64,000 nt of DNA, from assembly GCF_002259485.1 (NCBI RefSeq), contig NZ_NPGA01000009.1:124001-188000 (forward strand). Reading direction: 5' to 3'. The position numbers were made by a program, and so were the translations under genes. This stretch comes from Rhodococcus sp. 14-1411-2a. Its GTDB lineage: Bacteria; Actinomycetota; Actinomycetes; Mycobacteriales; Mycobacteriaceae. Below, in pieces: positions 1 through 8,747 of this stretch. The notes under the pieces were generated by a model. The model had not been told where the DNA came from. It made no database searches and was given only the letters and a program-made list of their open reading frames with translations. Every line of letters starts with the position of its first letter. Within the stretch, counting starts at the first letter, position 1.

Positions 1-2
1 TC

Positions 3-719
3 GTGTTCATGCTGCCCGCCCTGCTCGACGGTGCACCCGCCATTCCGGTGGCCCTCGTCGCCGGTGCGGTGATTCTCTATGCCGTGCTCTATCTGGCGCA
101 CGGTGTGAACCTTCGGACCAGCTCGGCGCTGCTGGGCACCCTCACCTCGATGGCAGTGGCGGCGGTGCTGTCGTACGTCGCCATCCGCATGACCCACCTG
201 ACCGGATTGTCCGAGGAACAGAACACCGCCGTACAGACGTACATCGGCAACGTCAGCGTCACCGGTCTACTGTTGGCCGGCTTCATCATCGGCTCGCTCG
301 GTGTGCTCAACGACGTGACCATCACGCAGGCGTCAGCGGCCTTCGAGCTCGCCTCGGTCGACGAGACGGCGTCGCGGCGCGAGATCTTCACCGCCACGAT
401 GCGGGTGGGTCGCGATCACATCGCCAGCACCGTCTACACCCTCGTGCTCGCCTACGCCGGTGGCGCACTGCCGTTGCTGCTGCTCTTCAGCGTCGCCGAC
501 CGGTCCATCCAGGACGTGCTCACAGGCGATTCGGTGGCCATCGAGATCGTCCGCTCCGCAGTCGGCGGTGTGGCGCTTGCCCTGTCGGTTCCGCTGACCA
601 CGGCGATCGCCGTGCTGTTGGCCCGCCCCATCAACATGGGCGGGCCCTCCAACCGAGCGCAGCGCCGGGCGACGGCACCCACCCGCAAGAGCAGGCGCTC
701 CGGCCGTCACAGCGCGTGA
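3..719 (+). CDS. YibE/F-like integral membrane protein, 5' end outside the window
   Basis: This is the C-terminal part (about 238 residues) of a polytopic membrane protein; the frame is open to the window edge, so the true start lies upstream. About five hydrophobic segments are separated by short loops. The loop with [17 protein letters not shown] followed by a segment resembling [19 protein letters not shown] is characteristic of the YibE/YibF family of putative transporters of unknown substrate. The tail is strongly basic ([15 protein letters not shown]), consistent with a cytoplasmic end. A hairpin terminator follows the stop codon directly. The family call is from sequence resemblance; the substrate cannot be inferred. 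Confidence 0.75.
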   Translation: MFMLPALLDGAPAIPVALVAGAVILYAVLYLAHGVNLRTSSALLGTLTSMAVAAVLSYVAIRMTHLTGLSEEQNTAVQTYIGNVSVTGLLLAGFIIGSLGVLNDVTITQASAAFELASVDETASRREIFTATMRVGRDHIASTVYTLVLAYAGGALPLLLLFSVADRSIQDVLTGDSVAIEIVRSAVGGVALALSVPLTTAIAVLLARPINMGGPSNRAQRRATAPTRKSRRSGRHSA

Positions 720-745
720 GCGGCTCCGCCGCACGTGAGTAGAAG

Positions 746-767
746 CTCGTAGTGGGCTACGAGTTTT
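746..767. terminator. Bidirectional hairpin terminator, CTCGTAG type
   Basis: A 7-bp stem (CTCGTAG at 746-752, CTACGAG at 757-763) with a TGGG loop is followed by TTTT. It sits between the convergent YibE/F-like gene and alanine dehydrogenase, so it can end both transcripts. The same stem occurs at 20766-20783, also between convergent genes. Confidence 0.7.
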
Positions 768-789
768 CGTGCACGTGCGGCGCAGCCGC

Positions 790-1872
790 TCAGGCGAACG
801 CAGCGGCGACGGTCTCCGACAACAGTGCACCGTTGTGCGTGCTCAGGCCGGCTTTGAGACCCGGGTCCGCCTCGCAGGCAGCTTCCCAACCCTTGTCGGC
901 GAGTGCGACGACGTACGGCAGGGTGGCGTTGGTGAGCGCGTAGGTGGAGGTGCGCGGTACGGCACCGGGCATGTTGGCGACACAGTAGAACACCGACTCG
1001 TGCACCTTGTACGTGGGATCGGCGTGGGTGGTGGCGTGCGAATCCTCGAAGCAGCCGCCCTGATCGATGGCGATGTCGACCAGAACCGAACCCGGCTTCA
1101 TACGCTGAACCAGACTGTTGGACACGAGCTTCGGCGCCTTCGCTCCGGGCACCAACACTGCGCCGATGACGAGATCCGCTGCGAGAACGGCCTGTTCGAG
1201 CTCGTAAGCGTTGGATACCAGAGTTTTCACCGCACCGCGGTACTGATCGTCGATGGCGCGCAGCGCCTTCACATCGAGATCGAGCACGGTGACGTCGGCG
1301 TGCATGCCGAAAGCGATTGCGGTGGCGTTCCTTCCGGACACGCCGGCTCCGATCACCACGACGTTGGCGGGGCGGACTCCGGGAACTCCGCCCATCAGAA
1401 CTCCGCGCCCGCCTTCACTGGACATCAGGTGGTAGGCACCGGCCTGCGGCGCGAGGCGTCCGGCAACCTCACTCATCGGGGCGAGCAACGGCAGGGAACC
1501 GTCTGCAGCAGTGACTGTTTCGTAGGCGATGGCGGTGGTACCCGACTCGAGCAGCGCATCGGTGCACGGCTTGGACGCCGCGAGGTGCAGGTAGGTGAAC
1601 AGCACCTGCCCCTTCCTCAGGCGTGAATACTCCTCGGCGATAGGTTCTTTGACCTTCAAGAGCAGGTCCGCAGTCTCCCAGACCTCGGCGACATCGGTGA
1701 GAATCTGCGCCCCGGCGGCCTTGTAGTCGGTATCGGTGAACGACGAACCAGCTCCTGCCTCGGTTTCGATGATCACTTCGTGTCCTCGCGAGACCAGTTC
1801 GTGCACGCCTGCCGGGGTGATGGCCACCCGGTATTCGTGGTTCTTGATCTCGCGTGGAATTCCGATCTTCAT
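790..1872 (-). CDS. ald: Alanine dehydrogenase
   Basis: NAD-dependent L-alanine dehydrogenase interconverts L-alanine with pyruvate plus ammonium; in actinobacteria it serves alanine catabolism and redox balance under low oxygen. The 360-residue product starts [16 protein letters not shown], the usual Ald N-terminus. Arg15, Lys75 (in VKEP), His96 and Asp270 fall where the substrate-binding and catalytic residues of mycobacterial Ald lie, and the NAD-binding glycine motif [10 protein letters not shown] is at about 173-182. The protein ends about ten residues short of the usual 371, with the end in ETVAAAFA. It is divergent from an Lrp/AsnC regulator 116 bp away, the arrangement of ald/aldR in mycobacteria. 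Confidence 0.95.
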   Translation of the reverse strand: MKIGIPREIKNHEYRVAITPAGVHELVSRGHEVIIETEAGAGSSFTDTDYKAAGAQILTDVAEVWETADLLLKVKEPIAEEYSRLRKGQVLFTYLHLAASKPCTDALLESGTTAIAYETVTAADGSLPLLAPMSEVAGRLAPQAGAYHLMSSEGGRGVLMGGVPGVRPANVVVIGAGVSGRNATAIAFGMHADVTVLDLDVKALRAIDDQYRGAVKTLVSNAYELEQAVLAADLVIGAVLVPGAKAPKLVSNSLVQRMKPGSVLVDIAIDQGGCFEDSHATTHADPTYKVHESVFYCVANMPGAVPRTSTYALTNATLPYVVALADKGWEAACEADPGLKAGLSTHNGALLSETVAAAFA

Positions 1873-1988
1873 GGCGGCCTCCTCGGTGGCGGGTGATGTG
1901 AAGCCGGGGCTCCATCCGTGTAGGCCAACTATGAATTATCTACGAAATACCTGCAACGGAAGTGAATATAATTCTGTACAATCCCAGA
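1873..1988. promoter_or_regulatory. ald/aldR divergent promoter region with A+T-rich operator candidates
   Basis: This 116-bp spacer is A+T-rich compared with its flanks. It contains the inverted repeat GAAT-ATA-ATTC at 1964-1974 and further AT-rich half-sites (ATGAATTATC at 1930-1939). Lrp/AsnC regulators bind such degenerate AT-rich palindromes, so this is the expected site for autoregulation and for alanine-dependent control of ald. The exact operators are inferred. Confidence 0.5.
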
Positions 1989-2513
1989 ATGGTGAGCAAT
2001 AGTTCGTTCGAGACGGGTGAAGCGGGGTCTCGGTCGAACGATGTTCGGTCGGTGCCACTGGACCGAATCGACCACATCCTGCTCGACGAGCTCCGCCGCG
2101 ACGCCCGTACACCCAACAACGCGCTCGCTGCCGCGGCCGGGATCGCACCGTCGACCGCACTGGCGCGGGTTCGTGCTTTGGTCGAACGCGGCGTCATCCG
2201 CGGCTTCCACGCCGAGGTAGACCCCGAGGCACTCGGCCAGGGCATTCAGGCCATGATCTCGGTTCGGCTGCAAGCAGATGCTCGACGACGCATCAGCGAA
2301 TTCGGTTCGAAGATCGCCTCACGGAAGGAGACGCTGAACATCTACTTCATTGCCGGTGCGGACGACTTCCTGGTGCATGTGGCAACCGTCGACACCGCCA
2401 CTCTTCGCGACTTCGTCGTCGAGAATCTCAGCGCCGACCCTGCTGTGGCCGCTACCGAGACCATCCTGATCTTCGAGCACATCAGGCCGCGAAACACTCA
2501 CGGAGAGAAGTGA
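1989..2513 (+). CDS. aldR: Lrp/AsnC family regulator, probable AldR
   Basis: This 174-residue protein has an N-terminal helix-turn-helix (about residues 15-60, with LDRIDHILLDELRRDAR opening the domain) and a C-terminal RAM effector domain that ends in ILIFEHIRP, the usual Lrp/AsnC layout. It is divergent from alanine dehydrogenase, as AldR is in mycobacteria, so it probably activates or represses ald in response to alanine. A GTG at 1962 would add nine residues, but the ATG at 1989 is preferred because the extra residues would be encoded by the probable operator. The gene ends 6 bp from the convergent Hsp70-like gene, with no room for a conventional terminator. Confidence 0.88.
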   Translation: MVSNSSFETGEAGSRSNDVRSVPLDRIDHILLDELRRDARTPNNALAAAAGIAPSTALARVRALVERGVIRGFHAEVDPEALGQGIQAMISVRLQADARRRISEFGSKIASRKETLNIYFIAGADDFLVHVATVDTATLRDFVVENLSADPAVAATETILIFEHIRPRNTHGEK

Positions 2514-2519
2514 ATCGGG

Positions 2520-4481
2520 TCAGGGAGCGGGCGGGGCAATCGGCGGGAAACCGGGCAGCGTGAAATCCGGGAATCCTGGAATCAGCGGCGGTGGCTGCTG
2601 CGTCGTCGGAGGAACGCTCTCGACGGGTGGCGGCGGCGCAGGCTCGGCCGTGGTCGTCGTCGGCTCCGGAGTCCACGGCTCCTGGTAGACCTCGGTCTCC
2701 GGTGGCACGGTGGTCGGTTCGACCGTGGTTTCCGGTGCAGGTGCGGGCGGCGGCAACACCGGCGCTGGTGTCACCGACGTGGGCGGCACCGTGGTGGTGA
2801 CAGCGGGAGCTTCGGTCTGGTTCCGACTGACCGAGGTGTCGACCACCTGCGGTGTGTTCTGCTGGGTGATCATGAACGCGGAGCCGCCCACCACCAAAGC
2901 GAGACCGAGCGCGAGAACACCTCCGGTGCGGAGCTTCCGCCGAGCCCGAGTGCGGTCGTCCTCGCCGTCGTCGTCGTCGTAATCGGCGTCGAGCCAGTAG
3001 ACGTTCTTCAGCTGGAACGGAACCGGCTTGCCGTCGTCTGCGGCCTCGGGCTTGGCAGCAGAGTTCTCGGCAGACGAATCCCCCGTGTTCGCGCTCAACG
3101 CAACGACCTCCCCGTCGACCCGCGCCCCCTGCACGTGGTCGTCGAGAACATCTTCCACCACCGGTGAGGTCTCCGGAACCGAATCGACTGCACTTGATTC
3201 GGCGGAGTCGGTGAACCTCGAGGAAGCGAATTCTCCCGAGGTACCGGTGGGATCGGCCGGGCCTTCTGACGTCGGGACTTCGGACACCGGCACTTCGGGC
3301 ACCGGCACCTCCGACACCGTGTCCTGCGACTGCGCGCCGACCGCTGCCGCCGCTATCCAGGGACGGGCCGGAACAGGACGCGCCGGCGAGGGAGCCGGGA
3401 CAGGCACACCGGGCGCGGCGTGCTGGGACTCGGTATTCGCCGGAACCGGACGGACCGGCGCGGGTAGCGGCGGCACCGGCACGGAAGCCGGTTCCGAGCG
3501 GACCCGCGACGCGGGTTCGGCGGTCATCGGCGCAGCGGACGTCGCCTGCCGATTCGGTGCCCGACGCGTTCCGGTTCGCGTGCGTGAATGCGGACGAGCA
3601 GCCAGTGCCGCTCCACGCGCCGCGACGGTCTCGGGCTCGGTCGGCACGATCGACGGGAGTTCGAGCAGTGGTCCGACGCGTTTCTGCACGATCGGCATGC
3701 GAGCTCCACCGCCGATCAGTACGACGGCGTCGATCGGAACGTTGGCACCGATCATCACGTCGCGCGCGAACTCGATGGCCTCGTCGAGCAGGTCGGTGAT
3801 GAGCAGCTCGAAGTTCTCTCGGGAGAGCAGGATCATGCCGCTGGCGTCGGGCAGACATACCGCGTCCTGAGTGGACAAGCGCTCCTTGGCAATGCGGCAG
3901 CGCTTCTCGAACAACGCCATGTCGGGGTCGGTCGGCTGCTTGCCGAGGCGTTGGAGCTGATTGTTGCGCACGTAGGCGTCGAGCAGATCTCCGCTGTACG
4001 CACCGGATCGCTGCGAGGCGATGACGGTGCGCTGCACCAGGTCCACGACGCTGACGGTCAGTCCTGAACTTCCGAGGTCGAAAAGTGCGACGGAATTGCA
4101 GTTGCGGGCCTCGCCCGTTGCCGCCAGATACTCGACGACAGCCTCCACCTCGGGGACCAGGTGATAGTTGTGCAGGCGCGCACCGCTGAGGGCAGCATGC
4201 AACGCGTCGGCCTGGCGGGGGTCGCGGTAGGCGACGCCGGTGGCGAGTTCGGGCTCGCTCTCCGCTGCGGCACCGATCGATTCGGCGGCCAGATGCGGAA
4301 GGTCTCCGCCGACACTGTCGATGAGTTCGTTGCGGAAGAACAGGGGCCGGTCGATGTCGGTGACCAGGCCGGACGGGTCTCCGACGGGTGACCCGAACTG
4401 CTCGGCTCGGGGCTGCGCCGTGCGCACGGCTCGGGTCCCCATGGACACCCCAAGCAGCACAGTCACGGTTGTCGGCCTCAT
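2520..4481 (-). CDS. Membrane-anchored Hsp70-like protein with Pro/Thr-rich C-terminal tail (paralogue 1)
   Basis: The 653-residue product has an actin/Hsp70-type ATPase fold in its first 300 residues. The second phosphate loop reads ALFDLGSSGLTVSVVD and the adenosine motif VVLIGGGARMPIV. A long low-complexity linker follows, then one hydrophobic segment (about 515-535, LALGLALVVGGSAFMI), and finally about 115 residues rich in Pro, Thr and Val ending in PPPLIPGFPDFTLPGFPP. An internal ATPase and an external proline-rich tail are predicted. It lacks the substrate-binding domain and EEVD-type tail of DnaK, so it is not a classical chaperone. The ATG at 4481 precedes MRPTTVTVLLGVSMG, which aligns with the paralogues at 4642-6090 and 25517-26875. 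Function unknown; mycobacteria have comparable proline-rich Hsp70-like proteins. Confidence 0.8.
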   Translation of the reverse strand: MRPTTVTVLLGVSMGTRAVRTAQPRAEQFGSPVGDPSGLVTDIDRPLFFRNELIDSVGGDLPHLAAESIGAAAESEPELATGVAYRDPRQADALHAALSGARLHNYHLVPEVEAVVEYLAATGEARNCNSVALFDLGSSGLTVSVVDLVQRTVIASQRSGAYSGDLLDAYVRNNQLQRLGKQPTDPDMALFEKRCRIAKERLSTQDAVCLPDASGMILLSRENFELLITDLLDEAIEFARDVMIGANVPIDAVVLIGGGARMPIVQKRVGPLLELPSIVPTEPETVAARGAALAARPHSRTRTGTRRAPNRQATSAAPMTAEPASRVRSEPASVPVPPLPAPVRPVPANTESQHAAPGVPVPAPSPARPVPARPWIAAAAVGAQSQDTVSEVPVPEVPVSEVPTSEGPADPTGTSGEFASSRFTDSAESSAVDSVPETSPVVEDVLDDHVQGARVDGEVVALSANTGDSSAENSAAKPEAADDGKPVPFQLKNVYWLDADYDDDDGEDDRTRARRKLRTGGVLALGLALVVGGSAFMITQQNTPQVVDTSVSRNQTEAPAVTTTVPPTSVTPAPVLPPPAPAPETTVEPTTVPPETEVYQEPWTPEPTTTTAEPAPPPPVESVPPTTQQPPPLIPGFPDFTLPGFPPIAPPAP

Positions 4482-4641
4482 TTCGATCGGCAGTTGTCTT
4501 CGGACGCGATCCACCTCGTCCAGAGCGCCAGGTTACCGCTTCGGCCGAATCGGCGGGGCGCGCGCCCCGGCGGTGGGCGGAGCCGGGCGTAGTGAAACCT
4601 GTCGCGCTCCCCACCCCGCCTGCTCGAACCGGACCCGAGGT

Positions 4642-6090
4642 CTATTCCGGCAGCTCCGGATCGACAGTCGGTAGGTACAGCTCGCCCGCGTAGGTGAACT
4701 CCCGCTCGTACAGGTCCGCGTCGGACAATCGAACGGGCCCGAGCACCGGCAGCTCGGCGGGTCCCGGATCGACCCCGTCGGCCGGGCCCGCGACGGCAGA
4801 AAGCGCAGCGGCGAACGTGGAATCAGTGGGAATCTGCTGGTCGATCAGCGGAGTGGGCGGCGGCGTGTTTCCCCGGGTGAACACCAATCCCACCACCGCG
4901 ACGATCAGCAGACTCACGGCGGCGAGCACGGACGCGTCTCGAATCGACCAGGTGCGTCGGCCGCGGCGAACCGGCTCGGCGACGACCCCCGGCTCGGGTG
5001 CCGCGGGTTCGAGCACCTCGGGCTGCAGGAGTGCAGGTTCGTCGAGATCTATGTCGGCCGGGACCGTATCGAAGGTGGTCGACGGGATCGTCAGATCCTC
5101 GGTCGCGAGTTGGTCGACGGTGAGGCCGTCGACCATCCACTCCTCGACGGTGTCGAAGTCGAGCGTCTCCGGCTCGACGGTGTCGAAGTCGAGCGTCTCC
5201 GGCTCGGCGAGCAGCTCGGGCGCATCGATCAGCTCTGACGCGTCGTCCGGGACGGTGATGATTCCCACATCGGCATGGAGAGATCCGTCGAAAGGGGTTT
5301 CGGCGGGTCTTTCGTCGAGTGCCGCACCCTCGGCGATGGCCATTGCAGGGTCGTCGGGCACGTGGACGGGAACGTTCCACTTGTCCTCGATGATGGTGCG
5401 CACCGCGGGGATGCCTGCACCGCCACCGATCAGCAGTACGGCATCGGGTGCCTGTTTGGAGGCCCAGTCCAGGGCGTCGGAGACGAGCGGTGTGATCTCT
5501 CGCTCGAATTCCTTCCGGCTGAGCAACATCGGGCCGCGGTTGGGTGCCCGGACGCCCACCGACGTGCTCACCAACTCCTTCAGCTCGCGGAAGAAGGCCT
5601 GGTACTCCTGATCGCCCTCGGGGCCGACCGGAGCCGGCAGAATGCCCTTGGCCATCACGATGCCGCGGACCACCTCGTCGAAGCGGTCACCGCTGATGTC
5701 GACGGTGCGTGCGGTCCACTCGACGTACTCGCCCGCCACATCGAGTGCGGTGGCCGAAAACCCCTTCTTGCCCAAATCCACCACCAGGACGTAGTCCTTG
5801 TCGGCCAGTTCCGGAACGGTGCGGGCATAGGCGAGCAGGGCGTGGGATTCCTCGACCATGCGAGCGTTCGGCACGGTGCCGTCGCCGAGGGTCTCCAGCA
5901 GCGCCGTCACGGCTGCGGTGTCCCATCCGGCGAGCACGATGTCCTCGAACGGCCCGAGGTCGACGAGCTTGCCGGGCAGCAGGTCGTGCGCACCCTCTGC
6001 GTCGATGGAGTCCTCGACGCGGCGGCCGTCGGCGATGTACGCGATGCGCACGGCACCGGTACCCACTGACACCCCGCAGACTCCACCCAT
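4642..6090 (-). CDS. Membrane-anchored Hsp70-like protein (paralogue 2)
   Basis: The 482-residue product has the same N-terminus as its neighbours (MGGVCGVSVGTGAVRI), an Hsp70/actin-type phosphate motif (LVVDLGKKGFSAT) and adenosine motif (AVLLIGGGAGIPAV). After an acidic linker there is one hydrophobic segment (about 395-415, SVLAAVSLLIVAVVGLVF) and a short extracytoplasmic tail of about 65 residues without the proline-rich ending of the other two copies. The linker contains a duplicated ETLDFDTVE block encoded by a 30-bp tandem repeat. It lies head-to-tail with paralogue 1 and divergent from the acyl carrier protein operon, sharing its 250-bp promoter region. Role unknown. Confidence 0.8.
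   Translation of the reverse strand: MGGVCGVSVGTGAVRIAYIADGRRVEDSIDAEGAHDLLPGKLVDLGPFEDIVLAGWDTAAVTALLETLGDGTVPNARMVEESHALLAYARTVPELADKDYVLVVDLGKKGFSATALDVAGEYVEWTARTVDISGDRFDEVVRGIVMAKGILPAPVGPEGDQEYQAFFRELKELVSTSVGVRAPNRGPMLLSRKEFEREITPLVSDALDWASKQAPDAVLLIGGGAGIPAVRTIIEDKWNVPVHVPDDPAMAIAEGAALDERPAETPFDGSLHADVGIITVPDDASELIDAPELLAEPETLDFDTVEPETLDFDTVEEWMVDGLTVDQLATEDLTIPSTTFDTVPADIDLDEPALLQPEVLEPAAPEPGVVAEPVRRGRRTWSIRDASVLAAVSLLIVAVVGLVFTRGNTPPPTPLIDQQIPTDSTFAAALSAVAGPADGVDPGPAELPVLGPVRLSDADLYEREFTYAGELYLPTVDPELPE
5146..5205. repeat. Perfect 30-bp tandem duplication inside an Hsp70-like gene
   Basis: Two identical adjacent copies (5146-5175 and 5176-5205) begin GACGGTGTCGAAGTC and end GTCTCCGGCTC. 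They keep the reading frame and encode the repeated linker peptide PETLDFDTVE. The copies match at every base, so the duplication is recent or maintained. Confidence 0.9.
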
Positions 6091-6211
6091 AGACCAGACA
6101 GTCCTTCACAGATTGTGTTTCGACGCCCGATCCGGCGTCCGTACGAGCCCCCGCTCCTCTCGAAGTGTACGGCGGCTCGGATACCCGATGCGGGCATCCC
6201 GGTAACGCTAC

Positions 6212-6234
6212 TAAACAATCTGCGATATTGTTTA
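6212..6234. promoter_or_regulatory. 8-bp inverted repeat operator upstream of the carrier-protein operon
   Basis: TAAACAAT (6212-6219) and ATTGTTTA (6227-6234) are perfect inverted arms separated by 7 bp, in a very A+T-rich patch between the divergent Hsp70-like gene and the acyl carrier protein gene. A 22-bp site of the same spacing (AAACAATCT, then GTTT) lies at 18748-18769, upstream of the second glycosyltransferase unit. It is a strong candidate operator; the cognate regulator is unknown. Confidence 0.65.
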
Positions 6235-6340
6235 AGAGGGTCTGGGGAGACTTTGGGTCGAAAAGGCACACTGCCAGCCGACCCTGAGTCGACGACGAGG
6301 CCGTCCGGTCTCGTGGTTAACGCGATCGGTGGAGGTTTCG

Positions 6341-6598
6341 ATGCAGACGCTCAATGCTCACGACGTGGTTCGAGTGCGAACCGTTCTGGAGAAATTCGGA
6401 AAGCTGCCGGTCCCCGTTGAGGGCATCGACGAAGCTGCCGATCTCTACGACAGCGGCCTCACCTCGCACGCCAGCGTCAACGTGATGATCGCGCTCGAGG
6501 ACGAGTTCGACGTCGAATTCCCCGACACCATGCTGCAGAAGTCGACGTTCGGCAGCATCAACGCGATCGCCGCGGCCATCGCCCAGCTGACGGACTGA
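6341..6598 (+). CDS. Acyl carrier protein, likely aminoacyl carrier
   Basis: This small acidic carrier protein (85 residues) has the phosphopantetheine attachment motif DSGL with Ser38, followed by helix II (ASVNVMIALEDEFDVEFPD). The ATG at 6341 has a good ribosome binding site (GGTGGAGG); a GTG at 6329 would add only four residues. It opens the large gene block, followed after 4 bp by an acyl-CoA dehydrogenase-like gene and then by an amino acid:carrier-protein ligase. In rhizobia such synthetase-like ligases charge exactly this kind of neighbouring small carrier, so the natural cargo is probably an amino acid rather than a fatty acid. Cargo identity is inferred. Confidence 0.85.
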   Translation: MQTLNAHDVVRVRTVLEKFGKLPVPVEGIDEAADLYDSGLTSHASVNVMIALEDEFDVEFPDTMLQKSTFGSINAIAAAIAQLTD

Positions 6599-6602
6599 GG
6601 CC

Positions 6603-7757
6603 ATGACCACCGTCTACGAGAGCTCGATCGACCAGTCGATCACCGACGTGCTGGCCGTACTGCGGACCTACGCCGACGAGGTCGATCGCGATGCCCGTTT
6701 TCCCACCGAATCGGTGGATGCGCTGCGCGACGCCGGCCTGCTCGGGGTCGGAATTCCGCGGGAGTTCGGCGGAGGCGGGGCAACACTGACCGACATAGCC
6801 CGGATCTCGCGCGCCCTCGGTGCCGAGTGCGCATCGACCGCGATGATCTTCGTGATGCACCAGTCACAGGTGCTCAGCATCGTCCGCCACGGCAAGTCCG
6901 ACGCCATGGCAGACCTGCAGCGTCGCATCGTGACCGATCGCATACTGGTGGCGTCGGCCACCACCGAGATCAACATCGGCGGAGACGTCCGCTCGAGCAG
7001 TTGTGCGGTGGAGTACGACGGTGAGCAGATCACGCTCAGCAAGAACGCACCGGTCATCTCCTACGGCGAGTACGCGCAGATCGTGTTGGCGACGGCGCGG
7101 CGCAGCGTCGACAGCCCGCCGAGCGATCAGGTGCTCGTGGTGTGCGAGAAGCCCGACGTGACGCTCGTCAAGACCGGCACCTGGGACACCCTCGGCTTTC
7201 GCGGCACCTGCAGCCCCGGCTTCATGCTGGACGCGCGCACAACGACGTCGAACATCCTGGGCGACAACTACGGCGACATCTCCGCTCAGACCATGCTTCC
7301 GGTAGCGCACGTGCTGTGGGGATCTGCGTGGCTCGGCATCGCCGACGCGGCGGTCACCAAAGCGCGCAAGTCGGTGCAGAAGGCCGCACGCAAGACTCCG
7401 GGAACGCCGCCGCCGAGCGCGCTGCGTCTCGCGGAGCTGATGGTGGTGCACGAGCAGTTGGTGGACACGGTGTTCGGTGCCGCAGCCAAGTTCGAGGCCG
7501 TCGCCGAGAGCCCCGCCGAGCTCGGAGCCATCGGGTTCGCGCTCAAGATCAACAACGTCAAGGTCACCGCGTCGACGCTCGTCATCGACATCGTCGGCAA
7601 GGCACTGCAGATCTGCGGCATCTCCGGGTACCGACAGGACGGCGAGATGAGCATCGGCCGTCATCTTCGGGACGCGCACGGGTCCGCGATCATGGTCAGC
7701 AACGAACGCATCCTGGGGCACAACGCCCAGCTCTCCCTCGTCTACAAGGGCAAATGA
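6603..7757 (+). CDS. Acyl-CoA dehydrogenase-family flavoprotein, probably acting on a carrier-bound thioester
   Basis: This 384-residue FAD flavoprotein of the acyl-CoA dehydrogenase superfamily has the usual order: N-terminal helices (LRDAGLLGVGIPREFGGGG), a middle beta-domain (DTLGFRGTCSPGF) and C-terminal helices. Near the C-terminus RHLRDA is retained, but the following IYEGT-type motif, which carries the catalytic Glu in most family members, reads IMVSNE, with Val365 in the Glu position. The base is therefore elsewhere or the chemistry differs. Because the gene lies between a carrier protein and its ligase, the substrate is probably the thioester on that carrier, as for the prolyl-carrier dehydrogenases of pyrrole pathways. 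Starts 4 bp after the carrier gene and overlaps the ligase by ATGA. Confidence 0.8.
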   Translation: MTTVYESSIDQSITDVLAVLRTYADEVDRDARFPTESVDALRDAGLLGVGIPREFGGGGATLTDIARISRALGAECASTAMIFVMHQSQVLSIVRHGKSDAMADLQRRIVTDRILVASATTEINIGGDVRSSSCAVEYDGEQITLSKNAPVISYGEYAQIVLATARRSVDSPPSDQVLVVCEKPDVTLVKTGTWDTLGFRGTCSPGFMLDARTTTSNILGDNYGDISAQTMLPVAHVLWGSAWLGIADAAVTKARKSVQKAARKTPGTPPPSALRLAELMVVHEQLVDTVFGAAAKFEAVAESPAELGAIGFALKINNVKVTASTLVIDIVGKALQICGISGYRQDGEMSIGRHLRDAHGSAIMVSNERILGHNAQLSLVYKGK

Positions 7758-8704
7758 TGACCACCACACACTCCGCACCGGAAACAGACATCAGCGAACT
7801 CGACTCGGCCCGAGCCGCTTTCCGCGCCGAGCTCGTCGACGCCGGCTTGCTGGTCCCCAGCTCGATCCCCGGATTGTACGGGCGCAGTGGCGAATTCGAG
7901 GACATCATCGAGTTCGTCGATGCCCGCGTCACCGAGGCAGGCGTCGCCGAACACGGCCGTCAGGCCACTCGATTCCGGTTCGCACCGGTCTTCCCTCGGG
8001 AAGCCTTCGAGCGCACCGACTACATCGCGTCGTTCCCCAACCTCACCGGCGCCATCAACACGTTCGAGGGCGACAACAAGGAACACGCTGCGTTGTTGGC
8101 GGAACGATCCGACGGCAAGGACTGGGATCACTTCCTGCATTCGGCGGGCACCATGCTGGTCTCGGCTGCCTGCCATCCTTCGTACTCGATGCTCACCGGC
8201 ACGCTGCCCGACGAGGGCACGCTGATGGACATCTACGGCTACTGCTTCCGGCACGAGCCCGCGGTGGATCCGGCTCGGATGCAGGCATTTCGGATGCACG
8301 AGTTCGTTCGAGTCGGCACCCCCGAAGACGCGATCGCACACCGCGAACGCTGGGTACCGCGCGGTCTTCAGGTGCTGGCAGATCTGGGGTTGGAAGCCGA
8401 GGCGGTCATCGCCAACGACCCGTTCTTCGGTCGCGCCGGACGCATGCTCGCGGCGAACCAGCGCAACGAGAACCTCAAGACCGAACTGGTAGTCAAGCTC
8501 TACGGAGATCTCGACGAGGGCACCGCGGTCGTCTCGTGCAACTGCCACCGCGATCACTTCGGGCACACCTTCGGCATCGAGACCGTCGACGGCGAACCGG
8601 CCCACAGCGCCTGCGTCGGCTTCGGCATGGAACGCATCGCCCTGGCGATGCTCCGCACCCATGGACTCGATCGATCGGCCTGGCCTGCCGCACTGCGCAA
8701 CTGA
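7754..8704 (+). CDS. Amino acid--[acyl-carrier-protein] ligase, SerRS-like
   Basis: The 316-residue protein resembles the catalytic core of atypical zinc-dependent seryl-tRNA synthetase without its tRNA-binding arm, the hallmark of amino acid:carrier-protein ligases described in Bradyrhizobium. These enzymes activate an amino acid (glycine or alanine in characterised cases) as the adenylate and load it on the phosphopantetheine of a small carrier. Visible features are zinc ligand candidates Cys140 (SAACHPSY), Glu183 (RMHEF, class II motif 2) and Cys287 (HSACVGFGMER, motif 3 with the conserved Arg). Their spacing fits the family. The start overlaps the dehydrogenase stop (ATGA), so the two are translationally coupled. 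An in-frame second ATG at 7757 is equally possible. The amino acid specificity cannot be read from sequence. Confidence 0.9.
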   Translation: MMTTTHSAPETDISELDSARAAFRAELVDAGLLVPSSIPGLYGRSGEFEDIIEFVDARVTEAGVAEHGRQATRFRFAPVFPREAFERTDYIASFPNLTGAINTFEGDNKEHAALLAERSDGKDWDHFLHSAGTMLVSAACHPSYSMLTGTLPDEGTLMDIYGYCFRHEPAVDPARMQAFRMHEFVRVGTPEDAIAHRERWVPRGLQVLADLGLEAEAVIANDPFFGRAGRMLAANQRNENLKTELVVKLYGDLDEGTAVVSCNCHRDHFGHTFGIETVDGEPAHSACVGFGMERIALAMLRTHGLDRSAWPAALRN

Positions 8705-8720
8705 TCGATACCGCTTCACC

Positions 8721-8734
8721 CGTGTACGTACACG
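8721..8734. promoter_or_regulatory. Perfect 14-bp palindrome before the fused hydrolase
   Basis: CGTGTACGTACACG is self-complementary across all 14 bases and lies in the 43-bp gap between the ligase and hydrolase genes, immediately before the ribosome binding site (AAGGA) of the GTG start at 8748. It could be an operator for an internal promoter, or an RNA hairpin that tunes translation or processing of the operon mRNA. No function is established. Confidence 0.4.
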
Positions 8735-8747
8735 AAGGACCAAACCT

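Noticed and set aside
2482-4614. A 710-residue minus-strand frame
   Set aside because: It overlaps the Hsp70-like gene in another frame and is Arg-rich low-complexity sequence; the 653-residue frame has clear ATPase motifs.
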